A stretch of DNA of 16,832 bases from Citromicrobium sp. (GCA_002712945.1 PAVA01000007.1:1-16832), one strand, 5' to 3'; shown: positions 7,312 to 16,387, numbered from the stretch's first letter. Program-made: numbers and translations. The notes: generated from the letters alone by a model not told the origin.

Positions 7312-7357
7312 TGACTCTTTTGTTACGTTGCGACCTAGATACGTAACAAAAGAGTCA
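7312..7357. repeat. Perfect 17-bp inverted repeat with 12-bp spacer
   Basis: TGACTCTTTTGTTACGT (7312-7328) and ACGTAACAAAAGAGTCA (7341-7357) are exact reverse complements, separated by 12 bases. The element is far more AT-rich than its surroundings. It lies between the candidate small ORF (minus) and tRNA-Leu (plus). It could be a regulator's operator, a stem-loop or the remnant of a mobile element; the sequence alone does not decide. Confidence 0.9.
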
Positions 7358-7402
7358 CAATCAAGGCTTGTCGCCGATCCCGCCCGGCTGGGGGCGGGGC
7401 GC

Positions 7403-7430
7403 TTGCCCTTTGCGCGCAGAGGCTCTAGAC
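7403..7430 (+). promoter_or_regulatory. Weak promoter candidate for tRNA-Leu
   Basis: TTGCCC (7403-7408) and CTAGAC (7425-7430) are spaced by 16 bp and would start transcription about 45 bases before the tRNA. The match to consensus is poor, and this is listed only because a promoter must lie in 7358-7482. Confidence 0.25.
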
Positions 7431-7482
7431 GCGCCGGTCTGTCGTGGATGGCATCCGCCGTTCGCGCGTCCTCGTTCGGATT

Positions 7483-7567
7483 GCGGGCGTGGCGGAACTG
7501 GTAGACGCGCTTGGTTTAGGTCCAAGTATCGCAAGATGTGGGGGTTCGAGTCCCTCCGCCCGCACCA
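7483..7567 (+). tRNA. tRNA-Leu (anticodon TAG)
   Basis: The acceptor arm GCGGGCG (7483-7489) pairs with CGCCCGC (7557-7563), followed by discriminator A and an encoded CCA. The anticodon stem CTTGG/CCAAG encloses the loop TTTAGGT, giving anticodon TAG (UAG). A long variable arm, as in class II leucine tRNAs, and the T-loop GGTTCGAGTCC are present. It ends 55 bp before tig and may be transcribed with it. Confidence 0.97.
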
Positions 7568-7622
7568 GGCTCCGGCCCCGCGCGCAGTCATCAACCTTCG
7601 GAAAGACGTAAAGACCTCATCC

Positions 7623-9263
7623 ATGCAGATTACCGAGACCACCAATGAGGGCCTCAAGCGCGCCTACCGCATCACCATTCCGGCTGGCGAGATCGACGAC
7701 AAGATCAAGGCTGAGGTGAAGCGTATCGCGCCGCAGGTGCGCATGCCGGGCTTCCGTCCGGGCAAGGTGCCCGCCAATCTCGTGCGCAAGATGCACGGCG
7801 AACAGCTGCACGCGCAGGTGGTGAACGACACCATCCAGTCCTCGGTCGACGAACTGATCAAGGACAAGGGCCTGCGCCCGGCGATGCAGCCCGCGATTGC
7901 GCTGGGCGAGGATTACGAGGAAGGCAAGGACGCCGAAATCGACGTGACCGTCGAAGTCCTGCCCGAGATCGAGGCGCCCGATACCGACGGCCTGAAGCTC
8001 GAACGCATGGTCGTTCCGGTCGCCGAGAGCGAGATCGAGGAAACGCTCCAGCGGATCGCGGACCAGAACAAGACCTTCAAGGACGCGGCCAAGACCAAGA
8101 AGGCGGCCGAGGGCGATCAGGTCATCATCGATTTCGTCGGCACGATCGACGGCACCGAATTCGCGGGCGGCAAGGCGGAAGACGCACCGCTGGTGATCGG
8201 TTCGGGCACCTTCATCCCCGGTTTCGAGGACCAGCTGGTCGGCGTGAAGGCGGGCGACAAGAAGACCGTCAAGGTGACCTTCCCCGAGGATTATCAGGCC
8301 GAAGACCTGAAAGGTCAGGACGCCGAATTCGCAGTCACCGTGAAGGCGGTGAAGACCCCCGAAGACAGCAAGATCGACGATGATTTCGCCAAGTCGCTCG
8401 GCCTCGAAAGCGCCGAGAAGCTGCGCGAGCTGGTCAAGGCCCAGATGGAGCAGGAGACTGCCGGTCTCACTCGCACCCAGATGAAGCGCCAGCTGCTCGA
8501 CACGCTGGCCGCCGGCCACGATTTCGACGTTCCCGAGCGGATGGTCGAAGCCGAGTTCGAGCAGATCTGGGAGCAGCTGAAGCAGGAAGCCGCGCGCGAG
8601 GACGACCCCGAAGCCGCGCTCAAGGAAATCGAGAGCGAGCGTGAGGATTACCGCCGGATCGCCGAACGCCGGGTGCGTCTGGGCCTGCTCCTGTCCGAAA
8701 TCGGCCAGGCGAACGATGTCCAGATCACGAGCCAGGAAATGTCGATGCTGATGCAGCAGGCTGCGCAGCAATATCGCCCCGAAGACCGCGAACGGTTCAT
8801 GCAGTTCATCCAGAACGACCCCATGGCCGCCGCGCAGCTGCGTGCGCCGCTCTATGAAGACAAGGTGGTCGATTTCCTGTTCGACAAGGCCGAAGTGACC
8901 GAGCGGGAAGTGACCCGCGAGGAGCTGGAAGCCGCGATCGAGGCCGAGGAAAGCACCGAGGCGGAAGCCGCCAAGGCGAAGAAGCCCGCGGCGAAGAAAG
9001 CTCCGGCCAAGAAGGCGCCCGCGAAGAAGGCTGCCGCCAAGAAGGACGCGACCAAGAAGGACGACGCCAAGAAGGACGACGACGCCAAGGCCGAGAAGCC
9101 TGCGGCGAAAAAGGCTCCGGCCAAGAAAGCGCCTGCGAAGAAGGCTCCGGCCAAGAAGGCGGCGACCTCGACCGACAAGGAGCCTGCGGCCAAGAAGGCG
9201 CCTGCCAAGAAAGCGCCCGCCAAGAAGGCTCCGGCGAAGAAGACCGCCGCCAAGAAGGACTGA
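7623..9263 (+). CDS. tig: Trigger factor with a long Lys/Ala/Pro-rich C-terminal tail
   Basis: A 546-residue ribosome-associated chaperone and peptidyl-prolyl isomerase, about 100 residues longer than usual. The ribosome-binding domain carries the signature GFRPGKVP (43-50). The FKBP-type isomerase domain spans about 164-244 ([14 protein letters not shown] through [14 protein letters not shown]). The substrate-cradling helical domain follows to about 445 and includes the [11 protein letters not shown] end. Residues about 450-546 are a low-complexity tail of repeated [10 protein letters not shown] units, like the tails of histone H1-like proteins, with an acidic break ([16 protein letters not shown]). 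The start at 7623 is the only sensible one; the ribosome-binding site is weak (GGAAAG at 7600-7605). A terminator follows at 9301-9333. Confidence 0.96.
   Translation: MQITETTNEGLKRAYRITIPAGEIDDKIKAEVKRIAPQVRMPGFRPGKVPANLVRKMHGEQLHAQVVNDTIQSSVDELIKDKGLRPAMQPAIALGEDYEEGKDAEIDVTVEVLPEIEAPDTDGLKLERMVVPVAESEIEETLQRIADQNKTFKDAAKTKKAAEGDQVIIDFVGTIDGTEFAGGKAEDAPLVIGSGTFIPGFEDQLVGVKAGDKKTVKVTFPEDYQAEDLKGQDAEFAVTVKAVKTPEDSKIDDDFAKSLGLESAEKLRELVKAQMEQETAGLTRTQMKRQLLDTLAAGHDFDVPERMVEAEFEQIWEQLKQEAAREDDPEAALKEIESEREDYRRIAERRVRLGLLLSEIGQANDVQITSQEMSMLMQQAAQQYRPEDRERFMQFIQNDPMAAAQLRAPLYEDKVVDFLFDKAEVTEREVTREELEAAIEAEESTEAEAAKAKKPAAKKAPAKKAPAKKAAAKKDATKKDDAKKDDDAKAEKPAAKKAPAKKAPAKKAPAKKAATSTDKEPAAKKAPAKKAPAKKAPAKKTAAKKD
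8973..9260 (+). repeat. Degenerate tandem repeats encoding the PAKKA tail of tig
   Basis: The DNA repeats a roughly 15-bp unit of the form AAGAAGGCNCCNGCC many times, with silent third-base changes, coding for KKAPA/PAKKA units. There are two main blocks separated by acidic spacers (about 9040-9100 and 9165-9185). Such tracts can gain or lose units by slippage or recombination without changing frame. Confidence 0.8.
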
Positions 9264-9300
9264 GCCGAAGGCGCGGCGCTTCGGCGAACGCAATCGAATA

Positions 9301-9333
9301 AGGGGCGGTCGGCTAGGGTCGGCCGCCCCTTTT
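9301..9333 (+). terminator. Rho-independent terminator after tig
   Basis: AGGGGCGG (9301-9308) pairs with CCGCCCCT (9323-9330) and is followed by TTTT. It lies between the convergent tig and amidase genes, 38 bp after the tig stop and 8 bp from the amidase stop, so it may serve both, though the T-run favours the plus strand. Confidence 0.8.
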
Positions 9334-9340
9334 CGTATTC

Positions 9341-10921
9341 CTACTCGACGGGATCGCCCGCCTCGGGCTGCCAGCGCTCGAAATCGGGGGTCGGCAGGGT
9401 CGCGGTGCGCGCCCGCTCGTAGGCTGCGCCCGCCTTCAGCACCTCCCAGTCCTGCCACTGGCCGCCGATGATCGAAAGGCCCACGGGCAAGTCCTCGATC
9501 GCGCCCATGGGCACGGTCAGATGCGGATAGCCCGCGATCGCCGCCGGGCTCCCAACACCGATGCTGCCGTTGAAATTGTCCCCGTTGACGAGGTCGCTGA
9601 CCCAGGCGGGCCCCCGCGTCGGCGCCACGAGGAACTGCACATCGGTTTCGGCGAGCAGGCGGTCGATCACCGTGTCGCGCGCCAGAAACAGCGCCTGTTC
9701 CTTCGCTTCCGCATAGGCCGCAAGGTCGGTCGTGCTTTCGGCCATCTCGAAGATGTCCTGACCGAACCAGCGCATCTCCTTATCGGCATGGGCCTCGTTG
9801 AACGCGATCAGGTCCGCCAGGCTGCGCGGCGTGGCTTCCTCACCCTGCGCGACCGGGGGGATCGAGCGGAGGTACTCGCCCATCTCCTCGCGCAATTCGA
9901 ACAGCAACACGGTGAAGCTTGCCTCGCCCATGCCTTCGGGCATGGCGAATTCGATATCGACCAGTTCGGCGCCAGCCGATTGCAGATCCGCCAGAGCATT
10001 CTCGAAGACTTGGGCGAGATCGGCGCGGTCGCCGACCTGCCGCCGCATCACGCCGATCTTCACGCCCTCCAGCGAGGCGGTTTCCAAGCCTTCGGTGAAG
10101 TCGCGTTTGTAGCGGTCCGCCTCCGCCGTGGCAGGGTCGGCCGGGTCGCTGCCCGCAATCGCGCCGAGCAGCATGGCCGCATCGGCGACGCTGCGGGCCA
10201 TCGGCCCGGCCGTGTCCTGCGTGCTCGAAATGGGGACCACGAAGGTACGGCTGACCAGCCCCACGGTCGGCTTGAACCCGACCACGCCGTTGACGCTCGC
10301 AGGGCAGGTGATCGACCCGTTGGTCTCGGTGCCGATGGCGGCCCAGGCGAAGCCTGCCGCGACGGCGGCGGCACTGCCCGAGGACGAGCCACAAGTGTTG
10401 CGGTCGATGGCGTGGGGGTTGCGGGTGAGGCCGCCCACGGCGCTCCACCCGCTTGTGGAGTTGAAGTCACGGATATTGGCCCATTCGGAAAGGTTGGTCT
10501 TGCCCAGCACCACGCCGCCCGCTGCGCGCAGCCTGGCGATCAACGGTGCGTCGCGCCCGGTCATGTTGCCCGCCAGCGCGAGCGAGCCGGCGGTGGTGGG
10601 CAGCTCGCGCGTCTCGATATTGTCCTTCACCAGCACGGTGCGGCCCTCGAGCGCCAATCGGCCCAGTGCCGCATGGGCGGCGTCGCAGAGTGCTTCGGGA
10701 TTGATCGAGATGACCGCATTCAGGCCATCCTCGCCTTCATCGAGGCGCTTGATGCGCTCGAGCTGCAGGCGAGCTTGGCGTTCGGCCGGGACAGCGACAC
10801 GCGGGAGCGGGCACTGGCTTTCCAGCGCGGCCTCGGCGGAATAGTCGGTCGGCTCTTGTGCGAAAGCCGGTGTGGCGGCGAGGCCGAGTGCAAGCGCGGC
10901 GCAGGAGACATGCATTTTCAT
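9341..10921 (-). CDS. Exported amidase-signature-family hydrolase
   Basis: A 526-residue protein. Residues 1-21 are a signal peptide ending AFA, so it acts outside the cytoplasm. The amidase signature is complete: catalytic Lys99 in VLVKDN, the Gly/Ser-rich loop CGSSSGSAAAVAAG (177-190) with the cis-Ser near 179, and the nucleophile Ser203 in GTETNGSITCPAS. The form ETNGS..CPAS resembles peptide-amidase-type members rather than GatA, and a secreted location argues against tRNA-dependent amidation. The substrate is unknown; C-terminal amides or amide xenobiotics are possible. Two close starts exist (ATG 10921 and ATG 10915). It is convergent with tig and lies 61 bp downstream of the COQ4-like gene on the same strand. 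Confidence 0.9.
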   Translation of the reverse strand: MKMHVSCAALALGLAATPAFAQEPTDYSAEAALESQCPLPRVAVPAERQARLQLERIKRLDEGEDGLNAVISINPEALCDAAHAALGRLALEGRTVLVKDNIETRELPTTAGSLALAGNMTGRDAPLIARLRAAGGVVLGKTNLSEWANIRDFNSTSGWSAVGGLTRNPHAIDRNTCGSSSGSAAAVAAGFAWAAIGTETNGSITCPASVNGVVGFKPTVGLVSRTFVVPISSTQDTAGPMARSVADAAMLLGAIAGSDPADPATAEADRYKRDFTEGLETASLEGVKIGVMRRQVGDRADLAQVFENALADLQSAGAELVDIEFAMPEGMGEASFTVLLFELREEMGEYLRSIPPVAQGEEATPRSLADLIAFNEAHADKEMRWFGQDIFEMAESTTDLAAYAEAKEQALFLARDTVIDRLLAETDVQFLVAPTRGPAWVSDLVNGDNFNGSIGVGSPAAIAGYPHLTVPMGAIEDLPVGLSIIGGQWQDWEVLKAGAAYERARTATLPTPDFERWQPEAGDPVE

Positions 10922-10982
10922 GGCCGCGAACCTGCGTCAGGCCCGCAGCGCGGTCAATCTGCGTCGAGACCGATCGCCGGGT

Positions 10983-11942
10983 TCACGCGCGCTCGTGCTC
11001 GGTGTCGGAGGCCTCGGCCGCTTCGGCTGCGTCCTTCTCTTCCCCCTTGAACGCGAAGACCGACGGACCTTTCGACATATCCTCGGGCGAAGCCGCCTTG
11101 TCTTCGCGATAGATCGAGGCCTTGGCATCGTCGGCGAGGATCTTGAGCGGGTCGATCCCCTCTTCCTCCCACACCTGCTGGCACTTCTGATACCAGCGTA
11201 CGGGCCCGATCCCCATGTATTCGCGCGCCTCGTCGATCGTCATGGCGAGCAGTTCGCGGATCGATTCCTCGGCGATCGGGCGGCAGCTCTTGCCCGACTG
11301 CTTGGCATCGTGGATCGCGCGCAGGACCGGGGCCTTGGTCTTGTGGTTGATCTTGATGACCGCGGCGCCTGCATAGCCCAGGATCAGGTGCCCGTGGCTG
11401 GGGCGCTGCTCGAAGACATAGGCGCCCAGCGCCTGTTCGCCCAGCGTGTCGCGCCCGATGGTGGTCAGCAGGTGGAGGAGGTCGTGCGTATCGCGCAGGC
11501 GATCCGCATACCATTCGATCTGGTCGTCCAGCCGCGGGCGGTCGCCGCGGAAATCGTCGTATTCCTGCACCAGACCCGCAGCACTCAGCCCTTCGCGCTC
11601 CATGTAGTCGCAATAGTCGTGCGCGAGCGAGCCGGCGGGGTACTCGCGGCGCAGCATATCGTGATCGTCGAGGATGTCGGGCAGGAAGGGCTCGGTCTCG
11701 AAGACATGCTGCCCCTTCTCGGTGGAGAGATATTCGCGGACATGTTCGGGCATGTCGAGCCACGGCAGATGCTCGAAGAAGCGGAAGACCTCGCTGGTCT
11801 TCTCCTTGTCCTTCTTGAATTCCCAGAAATGGTGCCACGCGCGGCGGATATTGCGGCGTGCGGGCACGCGGTCGGGGTGGGAGAAGGGGATCGTCGACAG
11901 GCGCGACCCGGCAGTCTGAGCGATGGCGGCGGCTTCGGTCAT
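10983..11942 (-). CDS. COQ4-family ubiquinone biosynthesis protein
   Basis: A 319-residue protein matching the COQ4 family found in mitochondria and some alphaproteobacteria. The metal-site motif is present: His153, Asp154, His157 and Glu169 in DTHDLLHLLTTIGRDTLGEQ (HDxxHx11E). Eukaryotic COQ4 is needed for coenzyme Q assembly and has been linked to removal and oxidation of the C1 ring position; the same role here is inferred. Residues about 265-319 form a charged, low-complexity tail (EEKDAAEAAEASDTEHERA) beyond the conserved domain. The start at 11942 follows GTGGGA by about eight bases; an in-frame ATG at 12068 lies upstream of the predicted promoter and is rejected. It probably starts a transcript that continues into the amidase gene. 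Confidence 0.88.
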   Translation of the reverse strand: MTEAAAIAQTAGSRLSTIPFSHPDRVPARRNIRRAWHHFWEFKKDKEKTSEVFRFFEHLPWLDMPEHVREYLSTEKGQHVFETEPFLPDILDDHDMLRREYPAGSLAHDYCDYMEREGLSAAGLVQEYDDFRGDRPRLDDQIEWYADRLRDTHDLLHLLTTIGRDTLGEQALGAYVFEQRPSHGHLILGYAGAAVIKINHKTKAPVLRAIHDAKQSGKSCRPIAEESIRELLAMTIDEAREYMGIGPVRWYQKCQQVWEEEGIDPLKILADDAKASIYREDKAASPEDMSKGPSVFAFKGEEKDAAEAAEASDTEHERA

Positions 11943-12023
11943 GGCTATTCCCACACGCGGGGGGCGCAACCCGTCGCCGCACGACCCGCGGCGAACATTC
12001 TGTTCCGACCCTCCGGTAAGGAA

Positions 12024-12052
12024 ATATAAACCATGCGCCGCAAGGCGCGCAA
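12024..12052 (-). promoter_or_regulatory. Sigma70-type promoter for the COQ4-like gene
   Basis: On the minus strand, TTGCGC (12052-12047) and TTATAT (12029-12024) are separated by 17 bp. Transcription would begin near 12017, leaving a leader of about 75 bases before ATG 11942. The AT-rich -10 stands out in GC-rich surroundings. Confidence 0.6.
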
Positions 12053-12122
12053 CCCCTGCTTGATCCACGAGTCGCGCGCCTTTTTGGCGGTCTCTTTCAG
12101 CCGGGCCGCAGCCCCGCCGTAG

Positions 12123-12743
12123 CTAGCCCCAGGTCACGTCCTTGGCGCTGTCGATCACCTTGCCGAGGATGCCGTATTCCTTCGCCTCGTCGGTGCTCAT
12201 CCAGAAATCGCGGTCGATATCCTTCAGCACCTTCTCATGGCTCTGGCCGGTCGCATCGGCGATCTTCTTCGCGATCCGTTCGCGCATCTTGACGATTTCC
12301 TGCGCCTGGATCGCGATGTCGCTCGCCGGTCCGCGCGCACCGCCCGAGGGCTGGTGGATCAGGAAGCGCGTGTTGGGCAGGCAGAAGCGCCGCTCTGCGG
12401 GCACGCTCAGGAAGATATGCGTCGCGATGCTGGCGACCCAGCCGGTGCCGATCATGGCGACGGGCGAGGCGATGAAGCTGATCAGATCGTGGATCGTGTC
12501 GCCCGATTCGACGTGGCCGCCCGGCGAATTGACGATCACACGGATCGGTTCGTTGCTGACATGGTCGAGATAGAGCAGCTGCATCGAGATGCGCTCCGCC
12601 ATCTTCTGGTCGACCCCGCCGAAGATCAGCACGGTGCGCGCGTCGAGGAACTTGTTCATCATCGCCGCGCCGGCGTTGGAGATGTCCTTCTCCTCTTCTT
12701 CGTTGTCGCTGCGGAAGGGGAGGGGGGTGTTGGACATCGGCAT
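12123..12743 (-). CDS. Second ClpP-family serine protease subunit (ClpP paralog)
   Basis: A 206-residue ClpP-fold protein. The catalytic triad is intact by count: Ser105 in GTGWVASIATHIF, His130 in FLIHQPSGG and Asp179 in DIDRDFWMS. It differs from canonical ClpP at the active-site helix, where the usual AASMG reads VASIA, and has an acidic N-terminus (NEEEEKD) in place of a typical propeptide. The N-terminal axial loop region therefore differs, so docking to ClpX or ClpA may differ too. It could form its own tetradecamer or a mixed one with the ClpP encoded head to head across 164 bp. The start at 12743 is chosen because AGGAG lies eight bases upstream; the in-frame ATG at 12830 would overlap the promoter region. 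A start two codons later (12737) is also possible. Confidence 0.9.
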   Translation of the reverse strand: MPMSNTPLPFRSDNEEEEKDISNAGAAMMNKFLDARTVLIFGGVDQKMAERISMQLLYLDHVSNEPIRVIVNSPGGHVESGDTIHDLISFIASPVAMIGTGWVASIATHIFLSVPAERRFCLPNTRFLIHQPSGGARGPASDIAIQAQEIVKMRERIAKKIADATGQSHEKVLKDIDRDFWMSTDEAKEYGILGKVIDSAKDVTWG

Positions 12744-12830
12744 AATCGTGGCTCCTGCGGTGCGCCGTCGACAAGAAATCACAACGACGCTTGGTGTTGG
12801 CGGGACAACTGGCGTGAGCGGGCTTTCCAT

Positions 12831-12841
12831 TCAAGCCTTGA
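12831..12841. promoter_or_regulatory. Symmetric CTTGA pair between divergent clpP genes
   Basis: TCAAG-C-CTTGA is an 11-bp palindrome that places one CTTGA facing each clpP gene. CTTG is the -35 core used by alphaproteobacterial RpoH (heat shock) promoters, so shared heat-shock control is plausible. Only the plus-strand side has a good matching -10. Confidence 0.35.
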
Positions 12842-12866
12842 TGATGAAGAGGTGAGGTCAGATATA
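12838..12866 (+). promoter_or_regulatory. Promoter for clpP
   Basis: TTGATG (12838-12843) and GATATA (12861-12866) are spaced by exactly 17 bp. Transcription would begin near 12873, about 35 bases before ATG 12908. The preceding C gives CTTG, which also fits a heat-shock-type -35. Confidence 0.55.
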
Positions 12867-12907
12867 GGCGCCGACGAGAGACGCCTGCCGTAAATTAGGG
12901 ACACTCC

Positions 12908-13582
12908 ATGCAATTCGATGAATCTGGCTATTTCCGCGATCCCGCGACCGGCGCCCTCGTGCCCGTGGTGGTCGAACAGACCAGCCGTGGCGAGCGCAGC
13001 TTCGACATTTTCAGCCGCCTGCTGCGCGAACGGATCGTTTTCATCACCGGCCCGGTGGAAGACGGGATGGCGAGCCTGGCGGTGGCCCAGCTGCTGTTTC
13101 TCGAAAGCGAGAACCCGTCTAAGCCCATCAGCATGTACATCAATTCGCCGGGCGGCGTGGTGACGGCCGGCATGGCGATCCACGATACCATGCAGTACAT
13201 CCAGCCGCGCATTTCCACGGTTTGCATGGGTCAGGCGGCTTCGATGGGCAGCTTCCTGCTGGCCGCGGGCGAGCCGGGCATGCGGATCGCGCTGCCCAAC
13301 GCGCGGATCATGGTTCACCAGCCGTCGGGCGGGGCGCAGGGCATGGCCTCGGATATCGAGATCCAGGCGCGCGAGATCCTGCGCATCCGCAAGAACATGA
13401 ACGAGCTTTACGCCAAGTACACAGGCAAGGAGCTGTCAGAGATTGAGGAGGCGATGGATCGCGATACCTTCCTCGATGCGAGCGAGGCGATGAAGTTCGG
13501 CATCGTGGACAAGGTGTTCGAGACCCGGCCGCAAGCCGATTCGACCGGGGATGACAGCGGATCGGGCGGCGCGCCCGCCTGA
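12908..13582 (+). CDS. clpP: ATP-dependent Clp protease proteolytic subunit ClpP
   Basis: A 224-residue serine protease subunit of the ClpXP/ClpAP machine, which degrades unfolded and tagged proteins in the cytoplasm. The triad is Ser112 in [14 protein letters not shown], His137 in MVHQPSGG and Asp186 in MDRDTFLD. N-terminal [26 protein letters not shown] is the canonical ClpP start, following a short propeptide that is probably removed. Residues 205-224 are a Gly/Ser/Asp tail. AGGG lies about nine bases before the ATG. clpX follows after 207 bp on the same strand, and a second clpP lies head to head upstream. Confidence 0.97.
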   Translation: MQFDESGYFRDPATGALVPVVVEQTSRGERSFDIFSRLLRERIVFITGPVEDGMASLAVAQLLFLESENPSKPISMYINSPGGVVTAGMAIHDTMQYIQPRISTVCMGQAASMGSFLLAAGEPGMRIALPNARIMVHQPSGGAQGMASDIEIQAREILRIRKNMNELYAKYTGKELSEIEEAMDRDTFLDASEAMKFGIVDKVFETRPQADSTGDDSGSGGAPA

Positions 13583-13652
13583 TCCCGCCCGATTGCCCCG
13601 TTTGCCAGTGTGCCGAAGCAGGGCACGGCAACACACGCTTTTGATATTTTAG

Positions 13653-13666
13653 GCGTAAATTTACGC
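13653..13666. promoter_or_regulatory. Perfect 14-bp palindrome upstream of clpX
   Basis: GCGTAAATTTACGC is its own reverse complement. It sits in the clpP-clpX gap, about 124 bp before the clpX start, just after an AT-rich stretch (TTTTGATATTTTAG) that could hold promoter elements. It is a candidate operator for separate control of clpX. Confidence 0.5.
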
Positions 13667-13789
13667 GGGGGCTGTCTTCAGCCCTTCGCAAGGCCGCCTG
13701 TGGCAGGATAGCCATCTGTTGCATTGGCGCGCGCGAAAGTTACATTCGGAAGGTTCCCGCCCACGCGGGGATTCGAGGACTACAGGATT

Positions 13790-15064
<1,275 letters not shown>

Positions 15065-15093
15065 CCAAGGCTGGCTAATGTGAGCGCCGGGCT

Positions 15094-15435
15094 TTGAACG
15101 GCGGAGAGATCGCAGCTGCGCTGCTCGGCGCGGGATGCGTTCTCCTCTGCTTCATTGCCGCTGCGTGGGCCGACCGCCGCTACTCGCGGTTCGAGCGATT
15201 ACCCGGGCTTTTCGGAATCTCGGGTAAGGCGGCGCGGCTCGATCCGCGCCGCCTCGCGCTTTACCTCCATCCCGTTCTGGCAGTGGCGATCCTCGGCCTC
15301 GCGCTGTTTCTGGTGCTGATATTCGGCGTCCCTACGCAGGGCAGCCTCGTTGCCGCCTTCATCGGTATCGGGCTGTCTTTCGCCTTCTCGATGGCCTTCT
15401 ACCTGTGGCTGATCGAACGCTGGTCGCGCACCTAG
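15094..15435 (+). CDS. Small three-helix membrane protein of unknown function, TTG start
   Basis: A 113-residue protein that I do not recognise. Three hydrophobic segments are visible: about 5-25, 56-79 and 84-107. A basic loop between the first two ([19 protein letters not shown]) suggests that loop is cytoplasmic. An in-frame stop at 15076-15078 and the absence of any in-frame ATG or GTG leave TTG 15094 as the likely start; the ribosome-binding site is weak. It begins 29 bp after clpX with no terminator between, so it is probably the last gene of the clpX transcript. It is convergent with the CDF gene 10 bp away. Confidence 0.65.
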   Translation: MNGGEIAAALLGAGCVLLCFIAAAWADRRYSRFERLPGLFGISGKAARLDPRRLALYLHPVLAVAILGLALFLVLIFGVPTQGSLVAAFIGIGLSFAFSMAFYLWLIERWSRT

Positions 15436-15445
15436 GGGTGATAGG

Positions 15446-16387
15446 CTAGCAGCCGCCCACGCAGTCGCGCGTCTGTTCCACCTGCAGTGTCGTGTGGCCG
15501 ATCCTGTGATCGTGCGAGAGATCGTGCGCGATCCGGGCGAGGAAGTCGTCTCCGGGGTGCCCCTGCGGCATCACCAGATGGGCGGTCAGCGCGGTTTCGG
15601 TGGTCGACATCGGCCAGATATGCAGGTCGTGGACCTCGGCGACGCCGGGCTCGGCCTCCAGCTGGGCGCGCACCGCGGCCTCGTCGATCCCCTCTGGCAC
15701 GCCGAGCAGGCCCAGCTTCAGGCTGTCACGCGCAAGGCCCCACGTCCCCCAGCCGATCACGGCGAGGATCACGAGACTGGTGACCGGATCGATCCAGATC
15801 GCGCCGGTCAGCAGAATCGCCGCGCCCGCGATCACCACACCGACCGAGACCAGCGCGTCCGCCGCCATGTGGAGAAAGGCGCCGCGAATATTGAGGTCGT
15901 TCTTGCGCCCGCTGACGAACAGCAGCGCGGTGGCGGTGTTGATCACGATGCCGACGCCCGCCACCCAGATCATCGTCCAGCCCTGCGGCTCGACCGGATC
16001 GATCAGCCGGTCGATCGTCTCGAACAATATCGCGCCGATGGCGATCATCAGCAGCGCGGCATTGGCCAGCGCGGCCAGGATCGTGCTGCTTTTCAGGCCA
16101 TAGGTGAAGCGCGGGGAGGGCGGGCGCTTGGCGGCCGCGCTCGCGCCCCAGGCGATCAGCAGGCCAAGCACGTCGGACAGGTTGTGGCCCGCATCGGCGA
16201 CCAGCGCCATCGAGCCCGAGATGTAGCCGAATACCGCCTCGACCACCACGAACACGGTGTTGAGCGCCACACCGATGGCAAAGGCACGCCCGAAATCGGC
16301 GGGGGCATGCGAGTGGCCGTGGCCCTGTGCATGCCCGTGCCCATGGGATTGACCATGCGGGTGATCCTGCGCGTGTCCGTGCCCCAT
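15446..16387 (-). CDS. Cation diffusion facilitator (CDF), zinc/cobalt-type efflux protein
   Basis: A 313-residue inner-membrane proton-coupled metal exporter. Residues 1-28 are strongly His-rich (about ten His in HxH patterns), a metal-sensing or buffering segment. Six helices follow. The metal site is formed by HxxxD pairs in helix 2 (His68, Asp72 in DAGHNLSD) and helix 5 (His173, Asp177 in HMAADALVS), the pattern typical of Zn/Co-type members. The cytoplasmic C-terminal domain includes EVHDLHIWPMSTTETALTAHLVMP and ends with a Cys pair (CVGGC) that could add a metal ligand. Only a weak GGA precedes the ATG. The AT-rich leader contains a Zur-like box about 120 bp upstream. The exact metal cannot be told from sequence. 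Confidence 0.93.
   Translation of the reverse strand: MGHGHAQDHPHGQSHGHGHAQGHGHSHAPADFGRAFAIGVALNTVFVVVEAVFGYISGSMALVADAGHNLSDVLGLLIAWGASAAAKRPPSPRFTYGLKSSTILAALANAALLMIAIGAILFETIDRLIDPVEPQGWTMIWVAGVGIVINTATALLFVSGRKNDLNIRGAFLHMAADALVSVGVVIAGAAILLTGAIWIDPVTSLVILAVIGWGTWGLARDSLKLGLLGVPEGIDEAAVRAQLEAEPGVAEVHDLHIWPMSTTETALTAHLVMPQGHPGDDFLARIAHDLSHDHRIGHTTLQVEQTRDCVGGC

Noticed and set aside
7049..7504. Plus-strand open frame ending inside tRNA-Leu
   Set aside because: It would read through the large inverted repeat into the tRNA, has no domain, and overlaps a structural RNA.
7617..9458. 613-codon open frame antisense to tig
   Set aside because: Its Leu/Gly/Arg repeats are the reverse reading of the PAKKA tail and isomerase domain; tig is unmistakable on the plus strand.
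9521..12029. Two long plus-strand open frames opposite the amidase and COQ4-like genes
   Set aside because: They lack start signals and domains and mirror the GC bias of the real minus-strand genes.
12123..12743. The second ClpP as an inactive, ClpR-like subunit
   Set aside because: Ser105, His130 and Asp179 are all present, so there is no sequence reason to call it inactive.
13669..13684. GGGCTG/CAGCCC hairpin between clpP and clpX as a terminator
   Set aside because: Stem of only six pairs and no T-run follows; kept as an unremarkable local structure.
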